Shown here: positions 1 to 11,914 of the stretch, one piece after another
How the letters are laid out: each line of letters opens with the position of its first letter
How positions within the stretch are numbered: the stretch's first letter is position 1
NCBI GenBank assembly: GCA_944990035.1
Contig: CALYLX010000082.1
Coordinates: forward strand, 496,001-560,000
Length of the DNA stretch: 64,000 nucleotides
DNA from: Clitopilus passeckerianus
Lineage: Eukaryota; Basidiomycota; Agaricomycetes; Agaricales; Entolomataceae
Direction of reading: 5' to 3'
Notes under the pieces: model-generated
What the model was told of the DNA's origin: nothing
Databases searched by the model: none
The model's input: the letters and a program-made list of their open reading frames with translations, nothing else
Program-made: the position numbers and the translations under genes

Positions 1-417
1 AAACGCTTCACGAACACGAGTTGGTGACTGGGAAGCGCGCTTGGGATGAGGGGCAGATTCATACTTGGGCCAATACTGTCGTCGAAGCTGTTTCCGTCAC
101 GGAACATGTGCCCCAGAACATCCAACAATTCTGACAATATCGAGATTCTGACAATATCGAGACCAAGTAGATCCATGTGTTTCCGTACATCCCTTCATGA
201 ATTCTACACCGAATTATCATCACTTTTTTGCTTCGTTAAAAACAACATATTTTGGGAGGTCCTAGCTCCAGTTGAGTACACGGGGGCGTGGCTTAACATA
301 GCCGCCTTCGTTGCACAATGCCTCTTTCTGTCCTTTGCTGAGGTTATTAAGGCATAATTTGTATTTGCCCACAAGATCTACAGTACTGATAGTAAAATGG
401 CGGAAGTTCCTTACACC
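1..417. other. window edge, no gene recognised
   Basis: No reading frame here resembles a known family or joins a neighbouring gene by convincing splice sites. It lies downstream of the minus-strand HNH-like gene and probably holds its 3' flank and the edge of an unseen neighbour. Confidence 0.4.
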
Positions 418-1465
418 CTACCTCCTACGGGCTGGCGGTGGGGTAGAATTGCTACCGTCCCGTAGCTTGGCATTGGCTTCACCGTTTGCCGCCGGATCCG
501 AAGGGGCAGAGAGGAAGTCCGGATCTGGACAAGGTCGGGTCCATGCAGAATATATTTGACTAACCAGAGTCAAAACGGGATGTTCCTGTACGAAGTTTGC
601 CGCGTGGTCAGGAGAGAGCCCTGCCAATTTGCGACCAGCTTCAAGAATCACAAATTTGGGGTGGAGGTGACTCTCAAGCAGAGGAAGGTCCGGAAATGGA
701 TATGTATGAATGGTCAAGTTCGTACGAGAAGGAGGGCCATGACCACGATTGGTGTTTTTACGGGTGATAGCGAGGTCAGCCATACCCGTTTCAAAGCCGA
801 AAGCGAGGAACCTGTACAGGAACTTGCCGTTCTATGATATACTTGAGCGTCAAGGCAAGGGAAACAACGAGCTAGGAACCTTACTACAATCATGGGGAAG
901 GAATCTCGCTCTGCTATCCAGAGCTTCTCAGATCGCTGAATGAGAGAAGCGTGATATTGGTTGATGATATCATCCGGTGGTAGAAGAGTCCATGAGCCAG
1001 AGTTCTTGGGGCTCTTGTGTAGGTGATGGAGGTGCGGACGAGCTTAGACAAGGTTTCAAAGACCGTCCCTCGGCAAGCTGAGGCCATGTAAAGTAACTAC
1101 CTGGAAAGAGATTGTATCGGGTGTTGAGGTTCAGTGACCCTCTCGGCATATTCCAATACCACTCCAAGCTGGCTATCTGCAAAGTTACATAAGAGACTAG
1201 ATAGGACACAACAGCAGAAGCTCACTAATTCCTGGGTTTCAGCCATTCTTTTTGGAAAGCAGTGTGTAATGTCCACTATGCAGTCTTCGGGTACGTTTTC
1301 TATAAGGCAACGGCCTTTATTGGGATCGACTGAACGAACACGGCGTGTGAAGCTCTCGGGAGCCACATACAGCAGAGAGGGAGGTTGGAGATCTTCTCTT
1401 GAGTCTACCTGGTCTTTATTGCCGTCTGCGGTTTCGTTCAACATGACAGTATAAGTTGAGAACAA
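418..1465 (-). CDS. HNH-endonuclease-like domain protein
   Basis: Probable multi-exon gene starting at 1465. The first exon (about 1226-1465) encodes a stretch with RCLIENVPED followed by ITHCFPK, matching the layout of fungal HNH-nuclease domains (Cys before a His-containing 'CH.P' motif). After a 49-nt intron, the exon at about 1101-1176 reads LEWYWNMP and then LNLNTRYN, the 'N-D/T-R-N' element that follows the core histidine in this family. The last exon (about 418-783) contains HLHPKFVI and GRKLAG, typical of the C-terminal part of these basidiomycete proteins. The join between about 780 and 1100 was not resolved, so the middle may be incomplete or decayed. Proteins of this kind are abundant and mostly uncharacterised in mushroom genomes; nuclease activity is inferred only from the family. 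Two ACGCGT boxes (1505-1510, 1515-1520) lie just upstream of the start. Confidence 0.5.
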
Positions 1466-1676
1466 TAAGTGACGGGCCTGAAATCACGAATAGTCACAAC
1501 ATTTACGCGTGACGACGCGTCGCGTCCGTGTTGGGCGAGAAATCTTAAACTTGCAATTGAGAAAGCTAGGCAAAAAGCCTTGGATAGGTTGAAATTGAAA
1601 TCAAAATGGTTTATTACTATTAGACATATCATAGATCGTGCACCAATGTAGAATTTTCCATCACTTTACAAACAAC

Positions 1677-3344
1677 CTAGGCCACAAGACCATAAACTGG
1701 CGAGGGAATAACCGCGCCGAGAACCTCGGTTTCGTAATCTGGGTGAATCAGAAGCATTATCTTGCGGGACCAGGCTGACAGAACCAACGATGAGTGGCTG
1801 AGTCTCATAGAAGAAAAAGAGAGAGAATTACAAAACTGGAGATCAATTTCGCCCTGAGGAGGAACCAGCTCAGCCACAGCAATTTGGGTATGGCGGGGGT
1901 GGGGGCGTACCTGAACAAAATCGTTGCAATACCTCTCGTCGGGCTCTTCCTCTTCAAAGGCATCCTCCGGGGCAAATTCGTCGGGTTCAACAGTCATATA
2001 CCCGGCTATCTCGTTCCCCTGTAGGTCGCGAAGCGCAGAAAGGGTGATCTCGGTTTGCTCAACTTCGATACCAGTCCTTTGGAGTAAATCTTCGTTATGG
2101 TCATCCATATAGTGGTCGCTGGCATAGCAATCCGTGACGAAATTGTTTAGGGTGGATTTGCCCTCTTGGGTATACTCAAGTTTTCCTTGGAGAACCCGGA
2201 AACCTTGCTCTTGTGAGAGTTCGACCAAGTCGTCATGGTTGGACGCAATCCAGACGAGCTTCTTCGGGATCGTGTCATCATCGTCATACCCTCCCAGCTT
2301 CCAGCGACGAAGAACTGCTCGGAGTTCCGAGCGTGCGTGGGTCTCCGCCAAAGGAGTAGGCACTGGGAACCGGAAATTGTCGTGTATGAGGTCGTACCAC
2401 AAAATGATCTGATAGCCAGACGTCGTAGGAGAAAGATGGTGCGCCACTTCCGAATACCATGCGTGAACGGATGTTTCAATCAGGGAGTTCTGACCCAGAG
2501 GGATAGTAGAAGCTTGAGACTTATATGAAAGGCGAAGTTGGGCGCCTGCCGATACGGAAGGTAGAACGACCGCCAGTGTTGCGAAGCTGACAGCGAGTCA
2601 GCATGGTAGACCAAACATCCCGAACACAGGGGGACAAACCTGTTGCTTTGCGACGGCGAGCCCTTAGCCTGGCGATGGACCAATGGCACATTGGGTATGG
2701 TGGATGCCACGGGCCCATTGAGCGAAAGGCAACGTAGCTTGCACGCGGGCATGGCGCATTCCGGCTGGAGTGAGAGAGTTTTGCAAGCCTCATTGACCAC
2801 GGAGGACTTGAGGTATTTCCCTCAATCTGGATTGAGAAATTGTATCTTCGATGCCTCAATCTCGAAGTCGAGAGATGCTAGCTTGGTCATAAGCTTGGCA
2901 TCCCTAGGACTCAAGGGAAGACCAACAACGCCTACGCCCTTTACTTCGAGGCAAGGTGAAGGTGTCATGGTCAGAAATTTTGAGTGGAAGAAGTTCCCTC
3001 GATAATCGAAGTCGCCAGCCATCGCATCCTGGAAGTCATCCTGCGGCATAAGAGTGAGTGCAACCTTTCGTAGGGAGAATTTGGAGATCTACCAGCAGAA
3101 CTGGGACTTCTGAAGCAGGCTCCTGAACTGGCCCCGCTGGCTTGCGATTTGCAGCCGGGATTTGATATATAGAAGCTGTGGTCCTGCTGGACGTACGTTC
3201 AGTGCGAGTAGCAGGCATGACACCACGAACAGAGATGATACTGTTCTTAGATAACTTGAGAAATGCAGAGTATAAGTCGGGGTTTCTGATGTGCATTTCC
3301 CTCCCATTTGCTCCCACTATTTGTATGTCCGTAACGTTGTCCAT
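1677..3344 (-). pseudogene. decayed 2OG-Fe(II) oxygenase-like paralogue
   Basis: This is a diverged, broken copy of the family that forms the tandem array at 24822-53161. The exon near 2822-3049 carries the N-terminal domain (GDFDYRGNFF, GLPLSPRDAK). An in-frame TGA at 2822-2824 sits where the paralogues have Trp in 'NP(D/A)W'. Beyond it the frame continues (SSVVNEACKTL) to a region aligned with the iron-binding FLPHQD motif of the paralogues, read here as PLVHRQ, so the Asp ligand is Gln. The distal motif is AHHLSPTTSGYQ instead of HEVKPITSGYR, so the 2-oxoglutarate-binding Arg is replaced. The protein stops at 1677, hundreds of residues before the end of intact paralogues. A stop, lost ligands and a missing C-terminal half together point to a pseudogene. 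The extra N-terminal exon (about 3098-3344) is not recognised. Confidence 0.6.
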
Positions 3345-3844
3345 GAATGGCGTGCGTTGCCACTTGGAAATGTATTAGTTCTCTGGTAGATGCAACGAGA
3401 ACCAGCAGGCAACAATGGCCTCCCCCTCATTGTCTAATCTGACAACGAGCTGTTTCAGTGCATAACCAAGCCTTGACAACGAATGACATGGATCGACAGT
3501 GTTTTGTCCCAAGTTGGGTTAGTCCGACCCAAGGGCTTTAATTTTTCTGCTCTGCCAAAATTGGCTATTTCTCGTAGAGAATCGAAAGACCGGTGTGTTG
3601 TAAGGTCTGAATTATATGCAGGTTCGTCCGCATCAGCCACAAGAGCAGTGGACAAGCTGCGTTGCTACTCATGGTGGATCCGAGATAGACTCAGATTATC
3701 CCAGCACGAGGTTGTCAACTTTTTGATGAGTTTTGATCTGCCCTGATGACAGGCCGTCAAACAAACGGTGCCGCCGCTTTATGTCCTGCAAAACTTGCAC
3801 AGAAGGTCGTCCCTTGCTCTCAAACGCGACGTACAGCGAGCTCG
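3345..3844. other. intergenic, upstream of the glycosyltransferase
   Basis: Divergent spacer between the decayed oxygenase copy and the GT61 gene. An in-frame ATG at 3746 would add 33 residues to the GT61 protein, but no conserved feature was seen in them. Nothing else recognised. Confidence 0.4.
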
Positions 3845-5675
3845 ATGGGTCTTCCTGGACGACAACGATGGCTTCTGCTGGCCGCATCTCTGTTCGTGCT
3901 GGCATCAGTAGGATCCTGGAAGGTTGGCTATCTCGACGAAGAGTCAATTTGGCAGTTGCACAGTAAGCTGCAGTCAAGCTTCCCGAGCCTCAAACCTCTG
4001 GACCCGGAGATTTTGACCCAACCGAAGAGGTTTCAAACCACAATACCAACCTCAGAGCGCGTCCATGGATTCACGGTGTTGGACAACCTGTATCTGCGAG
4101 ATGGTGTTTTCTACATCCTGACGGACGACCAAACGAAGTTTCCGCCGAAGATAGAGATGTTGTCGAAACCGAAGGATCTGGGAACGGACGAGGACGTTAC
4201 ACCCACAGATCAGGTGTGTACCTAATGTCTCCTGTTGCTTAGCTGGGCGAAACTGACGGTGTTGTTGCAGGAACTACAATATTTGACCCCTGAAGAGGCG
4301 CCAACGATTTTGGGCGAGCATGACATACGTATCAGCGATACTTCTGTCATTCTGTACGACCCACCTCAGTACATGCACGTTAGTACTCTCTTCAAGTTCA
4401 TATATGTGCCCTTTGTTGAAGCATTCACAGCATTACTACCATTGGTGGGGAGAAATCATCCTCGGTGCATGGAGGGTTCTTTCAACCGTCTCGGACAGAG
4501 CATCAACGTCGCCTCATTTCGTTGAACCTCCAGCTCGGTTCCTGATGCCTGTATGCGCGACTTTCCTGCAATTGCTTTGCCGTGTGCTCACACCCTTCTT
4601 CCCAGTTCACGGACAAAAGTGCTTGGAGAGATGCTGCTGGCGTCGATGGTCCCTATATGCGCGCCGCCTTCCCAAATGCAGCCATCGAAGAGTCTGACTG
4701 GTGGAACGACCTAGTCAAGCTGAACGTCACCATCTCGTTCGACCGGGTCCTTCTCATCAACCGATACTCAGCTCACCTACAGTACGCCCATCCTTTATCT
4801 TGACACATTCTTCCCCAGTCTGATACAATTCAATTTCAGCCCGAACAATGGAAAATGGTACAAAATGATAGCAGGAACGATGGCTCTCACCGTATCCACC
4901 GACTTCTGGCTTCCTCTCCAACAAACTTTCGTCCGCAACATTCTAGGCTACCTGCCGGACCCGTCGCGGGCTGAGAAGCCTGTCGTGACGTACATCTCCC
5001 GCCAGGGCTCTGGCAGGAGACTGACCACTCAGGATCATGAGTCCCTGTTGTGGGAATTGCGCGAGCTCGAGAAGGAGGGACTCATCGAATTCAGAGCCCC
5101 ACAAATGGAGCTGTTGACTTTGAAGGAGCAGGTCGAGCTGGCTGCTAGCAGTATGGTTAGTGATAGTCCGGGTTATGACTGTGGTGTAACTATATGCTCA
5201 TTACCCCTTGCAGATCCTCGTTGGTGTGCATGGAAATGGACTCACGGTAGGTTATGCTCAGCCTCCAGGTTCTTCCCGCCCGAGCTGACTTACTCGTTCT
5301 AGCACGAACTGTGGATGCCCCGTTCCAATCGTTCAACAATCTACGAGATATTTGATCCCCAAGGTGAGTCCACAATGCTTTGACTCACGCATACGTCTAC
5401 TAACGCTTCCAACAAGGTTTCCTTTTCGACTATGAGATGTTGGCAAGAAATGTGGGACACCGACACTACATCGTATGGAATGACACGACCACTACATATC
5501 CGCCTGGAACATATCGTGAAGGCGTCAACATAACGGATAACTTCCATGGCAGTGAGTATTTCTGACGATTCCCCTCGCTGTGATCGCTCCATGCTGATAA
5601 ACTGTACCCCCAGCTTCAATACCTGTGCATGGACCGTCGGTTGCGAAGGCCATACGTGAACGCTTGACGGAGTAA
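3845..5675 (+). CDS. glycosyltransferase family 61 protein
   Basis: Predicted type II membrane glycosyltransferase of the Golgi/secretory pathway. Nine exons (about 3845-4213, 4271-4378, 4431-4550, 4606-4781, 4840-5155, 5214-5246, 5303-5363, 5417-5551, 5614-5675) join in frame to about 459 aa. The start at 3845 was chosen because it places a single hydrophobic anchor (LLLAASLFVLAS) directly after a short basic tail; an in-frame ATG at 3746 is the alternative. The C-terminal half has the GT61/DUF563 hallmark VGVHGNGLTHELWMP followed by YEIFDP, split over exons 6 and 7. Upstream, YYHWWGEIILGAWR matches the family's N-terminal catalytic-domain segment. GT61 enzymes include beta-1,2-xylosyltransferases and O-GlcNAc transferases of the EOGT type; the sugar and acceptor cannot be told from sequence. 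No internal stop or frameshift was seen. Confidence 0.8.
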
Positions 5676-6971
5676 AGGTTGTGCTTGATTTGGGTTTTTG
5701 AGTTGAGAAGGTAGGCATATTCTGACGGCGTTCGTCTGACGATCACTCATCTCTCGTCGATATCCATAGGGGTTGAGTGTAATTTATTGGGATATTTCGT
5801 CCATACCTAGGTATGGCATTAAAGGAATTAATGGGATCCTCTTTTTCGCCATTCGTCATGGTGTGGCGTGCTATTTGCTATCTCTTTTCTGTTCGGCTTC
5901 GCAGCTTCGAGAAGATGATATTGAGTGGTGCGTAGATCAGAGCCTTTCTGAACCACATGATAGCTGACGCACGTCTGGTGACAGGGCCAGTAGGTCCCGC
6001 TTGTCACGTTGCGTATGTATGTCCCCTGCTATCTCCTTGGACGGCTGTGAATTGAGTGAGCCGCGTTGAAACCATTTGGACCGTCTTGAGAGAATCTACC
6101 TGATATTTTCCTTGGTTCAAGATCACATTGACACGATCGCCCACAGCCCATTGATCTCTCATTTACGGCACGATCATTGGCTAAGTCCGGGTTAGGCCGT
6201 GTGGCTTTCTGTTGCTTGGTGTCAAGCAAGCTCGCGTTCACAAGACCACTTTTTACCTACTTGTCCGAGGAAGCCCATGTCACTCTCCGAAACTGAAAGA
6301 TTGAATTGGTGTCAGCGGGACGGAGGATTGGGTCGTTATTTTCTTCCGCGTCTAGGCTATCTCCTTATGGGTGTCCCCTTTTTCTCATATCGTTCATTTT
6401 CCCCACACTCCGTTTGACTGGCGCTCTACTGTGTTTCCAGGGTCGCTCACAGTTTGAAGGATGTCAACACAATCGCCCCTCACACTTGGAAGCAAGTTCG
6501 ATGATTGCTTACAACGGTGCCGTTTCGAGTATGCGCCGGATCACACGGTTGGACGTACGGCCAACACAGGCAATCTACATGCTTCAAGCAGACGTAAGGT
6601 AAGCGGAAGGCAGTCAGAACGTAATTCATTGCTGAGTTCTTTGCAGGCTTTTCTGAAGTTCTAGAGCATCCGTGCTTCCTTTCCGGGCAGCCTCAACGAC
6701 TTCCTCTTTGAAGGGATCTTTTTTTCGGCTCGGCCAATCAATCCAGGGACAAAAATGGCTAGAACGACGCGGGTAATCACTTTAACTGCCGGTGCCATCG
6801 CAGATCAAGCCACCGCAGGGCCCTTCCACACTATGTACCAGCACCCCGGTTCCTTAACCCATGAATCGTCATATAAGAAGGAAATCATACTCTACACGAG
6901 TTTTCCTTGGGATCGTTCCGCCGTTACGCCTCTACCTTTCTTGAACTTCTTCAACCGCTGCCGCTCATTAC
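5676..6971. other. intergenic, no gene recognised
   Basis: About 1.3 kb between the GT61 and amidase genes. Short frames in several phases carry no family signature. It presumably holds the GT61 terminator and the amidase promoter. Confidence 0.4.
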
Positions 6972-9089
6972 ATGGATTTCTCATTCTTCTCAAATGCCCA
7001 TGGGCGTAACTGGTGAGTTCTTCATTGGGGCAGATAAACATGTGGCACTCATTTCGATTACGTCTAGTGCTCGTAAACAGCAAGAGCGTCAGAATAAACT
7101 TGATTCACTCCCTAGCCTCTATTCATCACCTCTCAAAGACGAGGAGCAGAAGATCCATGCACTCCCTCTCTCAGAAATCGTCACCCAATGCAAATCCGGC
7201 TCTCTATCACCGTCAAGCATTCTCACACCCTTCGCCAAAAAGACCGTCGCAGCAAATAAACGGACGAACTGCTTGACGGATATCATGGTCGACGAAGCCC
7301 TCAAAACTCCCGCCGTCGCGAACTGGCCAGCCTCTGGAAGCTCCTCCAGTGAAGACCGTTCGCCTGAGAGATTGTTACTTGGTGTCCCGATCAGCATCAA
7401 AGGTACCCTCCTTCCCGCCGGCTTGGAACAGTCCCCCTGATGCTGATAATCACCTAGATACTACCGACATCATTGGACACGATACCACCGTTGGGTATTC
7501 CCGCCGGGTCGGAAAACCTGCCAAAAAGTCAGCCGCTATCGTTCGCCTCCTCCAAGACTCAGGAGCCATCATCCACGCGAAAACGACCATCCCCACTGGC
7601 CTCATTGCGCTTGAAACGTGGTCGGACCTTTTCGGCCGGACGAGCAACCCATATGACACAACACGAACATCTGCAGCCTCTGGCGGTGGCGGAGGTGCTC
7701 TTCTAGCCTGCGGAGGAAGCAAGATCGAGATTGGGTCGGATATAGCGGGAAGCGTCAGGATTCCTGCCCATTTCTGCGGCATATGGAGCTTGAAGGGCAG
7801 CGCTGGGAGGTTCCCGTCATGGGGCTGCGCTTCGTCCGTGGAGGGCATACAGGGTATTCCATTGGTCACCGCACCTATGGCTACTTCCCTGGCGGACTTG
7901 GAGGAGTTCTGGAAGAGAGTCGTTACCGCCGAACCCTGGACCTACGATCACACGGTTAGTATCTGCTCCAACTAAAGCCTCGTTGAAGTGTCCGTGTGCT
8001 AATTGTCTGTTCAGTGCCACCCTATCCCATGGAAGTCACTTAGCCTCCGTGAGGAAGGCCGAAAACTGAAATGGGGCTTGCTGATTGATCCCGGTACGTC
8101 TGATTATATGGAAGGTCGTCATCGTGGTTGTGCTGACAGTTGGTGCAAGCTTTACCTCCTACTCCGGCCTGCTCTCGTGCATTATCCATCGTTGCAAATG
8201 CTCTGCGCAAAAGTGGACATGAAGTTGCTGAATTGTAAGCCCATCGTCGACATCACTTCGAGGATCCTGCTCACTTCACCATTTCCAGCCACCCACCAGA
8301 CCTGGCACATGGCATCAAGATCGCTAACCAGCTCCTATTCTCCGATGGAGGTACGTTTCTCATAACCTTTGACTCGTCCAGACACTCATCTTGCTGAAGG
8401 GAAGCAACTCCGGGACAATCTCAGCCCGTCAGAGCGGGTCAACGACGCCTGCAAAGCTGTCCTCGATCTCCTCTCTCTCCCACGATTCCTCAAGCGAATC
8501 CTCTCAGTCATTGCAGGATGGACCGGAGATACCGCCTCTGCAGAAACTGTTAAAGTTCTGAATACCAAGACTGTCGTCCAGGAACGCGAACTTATGTCCT
8601 TAAGAGACTCTTATCGTGCCGCCTGGCATGAGAAGTGGGCTGAAAGTGGACTAGACTTCATCATTACGGTGCCACACCCCTTCCCTGCATTCAAGCATGG
8701 AGAGTCGGAGAAAGTCAACCTCATGACGGCCGAGTACACAGCCATTTTCAGTTTGGTAGGTTCTTACACCTATATACGTGGTCCAGGTGGCTGACTGTAT
8801 GCGTTCTTCTTTTTAGCTCGACTATACGGCCGGCGTCCTTCCGGTTACCTTCGTTGACAAGGAACTGGACCGCATGCCCAAGAACTTCTTGGCCGGAAAC
8901 ACCGCGATATCGCCTGCCATTCGACCAGCATACGGTGTCTATAACTCCGACGAGATGCATGGACTTCCCGTTGGTGTCCAGGTTGCTGGCCGTAGATTGG
9001 AGGAAGAACGGGTGTTGGAGGGCATGAAGATCATCGAGGACGCCATGAGGGACCAAGGGCTCTCTTTTGTACCCAAAGTGCTTTGTTGA
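6972..9089 (+). CDS. amidase-signature hydrolase (FAAH/general amidase type)
   Basis: Hydrolyses amide bonds; in fungi this family covers acetamidases, general amidases and fatty-acid-amide-hydrolase-like enzymes. Eight exons (about 6972-7012, 7068-7402, 7458-7954, 8015-8093, 8150-8234, 8289-8350, 8382-8755, 8817-9089) join to 581 aa, the usual family length. The Ser-cisSer-Lys triad is visible. The Lys is in GVPISIKDT, across the exon 2/3 junction. The cis-Ser is in AASGGGGGALLACGG, where the usual GGSSGGE is altered. The nucleophile Ser is in GSDIAGSVRIPA. The tail VLPVTFVD and MHGLPVGVQVAGRR is typical. The start at 6972 gives a 14-residue first exon that splices in frame. No targeting signal was obvious. 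The substrate cannot be assigned from sequence. Confidence 0.85.
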
Positions 9090-9630
9090 TTCCGTACTCT
9101 TTCACGTTTTCACTGGGTATTGGTCGTCGGGTTCTCTCTCTTTCATTTTACAGACTATTTTACATTCGTGCCTGAAATTAACATAATTGCGGTGTATATA
9201 GTTACGCACTTTACCATTCCTCTACTTTCGTTATTTTATATACCAATTTGTAAATAATATTGTATTATATCGCAATTCGTAGACCCTCTGTCAATAAACA
9301 TTTAGCTCATGCACATCTTGAGCATAATACGCTTTGACACAATCGCCGGTGCAGGTATGCCAGTACTTCCTCCCAATCTCCCCAGTACCTGCTCTCAAGC
9401 CCAATGATACATCTGCCGAGCAAGAATCTATATATGTCTCAATCTATATACACCGGATTACTGTACAACGCGGATTGACTAAATATTATACATTGCAAAT
9501 AGCTTAGTTTCTGTGTCCAAAAGACATATGGCGAACAAAATGGCAATAAATAATAGAACAGGGAAGAACGAGGCCAGACCGCTCTAGGTGTACCCTGAAC
9601 TTGAATATTCGAATAATCCTCAGCTCAAGC
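9090..9630. other. convergent 3' region
   Basis: AT-rich spacer between the convergent amidase and phosphotransferase genes. It includes an AATAAA-type element near 9293-9298 downstream of the amidase stop. No coding potential recognised. Confidence 0.5.
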
Positions 9631-11914
9631 CTACTCAACGAGGACCTCCCTAGGCTTCTCCATGTGGCTACCAAGGGGAGAATCTCTATGAGCACTGAGC
9701 GGAGAGTTGAGGGATTCGTGTTCCTTCTCCCACCTCTTCGCGATTGAATGTCCCTCCGGGATGCCGTTGATCGTCAACCACGCCTCGAGTCTCCTCCCAA
9801 GTTCTCCACCACGGCCACCGCAGAAGTCCCCATCGGTATTCAATAATCTCTCCCTCTCCTGTTCCTTGGCTAGTGGCAGAGGTAGCTTGGCCGTTTGACG
9901 ACGCTTGAAGGACGGGGCGATGCTGGTGACAGGAGATGTTCCGACTGCTCTTGTCAAAGCCGGTGTTGGTGAGAATGTCGAAGGTGGGATGAAAGGGCTG
10001 ATAACGCTTCCAGCTTCGAGGTCCCTGTACCAGTCATCCTCAACCTCCTCAGGTCCAAGAATGCTCTCTACCAGACCTTCCTCCCAGCCATCCCACTCCA
10101 CGAACCTATGCGCCATCCGGAGTCTTTGTCCTGCTGACTCGTAGAATAGCCATTCCCGAGAAAGTGCCGCCAAATCGATTTCCTTTCCGTTGCGGAACTT
10201 GGTGGTGGCGGAATCTGCTGCTGCCCTTCCGACTTTCACAAGTGCCTCGCGGAAGAGTTTTCCGATGAAAGGGCTAGATTGGACGAATGCGGGTAGATGT
10301 GCGCACTGCCAGAGTGGTCTTGTCGTTGTCGACTCCCAATCGATCATGCATGTCTGTAAGCGAAATGAGGGTCAATAACGATCGAGAGGGAGGGGAGGCA
10401 AAACGGAACACTGACGATCTTCCAGGGTTCCTTCGGATCAACAAAGATGTTCTCCAAGCTGAGATCGTGACAATCGAGGCCGAACTCCTCAACGCCAGGA
10501 TGGTCAGGCAAAGACGCCTTCTCGAGCCGATCCATCAGCTTCATCCATCGCTGCATCTCCTCCTTCACTCGATCCTCCCTCTTCGTCAGATGCGCAACCA
10601 AGAACGTCGTCCTCTGCATCCTTCTGTAATCCCTATACATCGCATCCCCAGGACCCTCCCACTCATCATCACTCTCCTCCGCATTATACTCATCACTGTC
10701 GTCACTCTCATCTCCAGGAACGGCTCGGAGCTTATGGTGTCGTGACGAATGGATCTCGTCTGGGTCGAGATGCAGCCTATGCGGGGCAGATCGGCCTTCG
10801 TTTTCCAAAACGACACCCGTGATTTCCCTCTGCGCACATGATTCGAAGTACGCCTTCGTCGTTGGCCATGGTCCGCGATTCAATTCATCGGGATGGGCGA
10901 GTTCGCCCCTATTGGTGCCAAAGAAGGGCCATGAGATTATGGGCCCGACGTGGAATTCACGTTTCGAAGCGGGTGCGGTCGTAGTTGGTTTTCCGGACGG
11001 GTGGCCGTTTAGGGCTTTTGGCACGGTAAGACTCGTCATGCTGAGGGTAGGAGAGAACGGGATTGCGGAGTAGGGAGTTTGGATTGCCTTTGGCGTAGGG
11101 GAGGATGAGGAGAGCACGCGTGGATTGGGTCCGAAATAGATGGACCCTATCTCAGAGAATCGATGTGCGAAAAGGGGCAGGATTTTGGACGCCAGATCTT
11201 CCAGGAGCTTGACTAGGTCAGTGTAGGACAGTGAATGGAATATAGTTCCTAGTTGTATTCCAGGGGCCTTAGATCGGACATTAGTCAATTATATTATTAC
11301 CGAGGGAGATACGATTGGGAAGTGTAAATACCTTTGACATGATGATGAACTCGCCCCCTAGACGGTTGAAGGGGTTTGAGTCGTAGTGGTAAACCTTAGG
11401 AACAGGGATGTTCGTGTATTCACGAAGATATTCCATGGTCGCCACCTCAGATTCTGTCTTCAGGCGTGGCATGTACCTGCGCGCAACAGTGGCCACGAGT
11501 TCTGTATAATCAGCCAGTGTGACTTGGTATCCCTATACTGGGTATAAGAACCTGCAAGAATAAACGTGTAGCGATTCAATCACCTTGTGAAACGTGCCTG
11601 ATAACGATAACGTTCATTAATACACAAGATGGGCGTCATGGGCCGGTGGGAGGCTTACCGGCACCAAGAAACTTGATACGTCCTACTTCGACGCCCATCT
11701 TTTCCCGTACTACGTCTTTGAGAACCTTTCTGTCGACTTGGAAAGGTATCGAGGCTTGCAGAGAACCATGAAGTGCAGAGTCTGCCTTCGCTTCCAGTTT
11801 TCTGTCCGCATGTTCAGTTGGCCAATCCCATGCTAGGGGTGGCCTGTCGGATGAAGCTCCTTTGACGGTACTACCATTCCTCTGCAGCCCTGGTCGTTTT
11901 TCTTCCAAATGCAT
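9631..11914 (-). CDS. APH-family (protein-kinase-like) phosphotransferase
   Basis: Aminoglycoside-phosphotransferase/AIM9-like kinase fold. Five exons (about 11659-11914, 11584-11597, 11332-11532, 10416-11267, 9631-10353) give 681 aa. A 14-nt exon is needed to keep the frame through the glycine-rich loop (FLGAGTFHK). The N-lobe then reads VATVARRYMPRLKTESEVATMEYL, with a candidate ATP-binding segment and the ESEVATM helix usual for fungal APH proteins. The catalytic loop is CHDLSLENIFVD (HD....N), and the metal-binding Asp is in MIDWES, just after the last intron. A roughly 200-residue insert rich in Ser, Pro, Asp and Glu (including a DESDDSDEYNAEESDDEWE-type acidic run) separates the lobes, as in many basidiomycete members. 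The substrate is unknown. The family mostly phosphorylates small molecules, so an antibiotic-resistance role should not be inferred. Confidence 0.75.

Noticed and set aside
5190..5746. Minus-strand frames over the GT61 gene
   Set aside because: They cover the exons of a well-supported plus-strand gene and carry no family signal.
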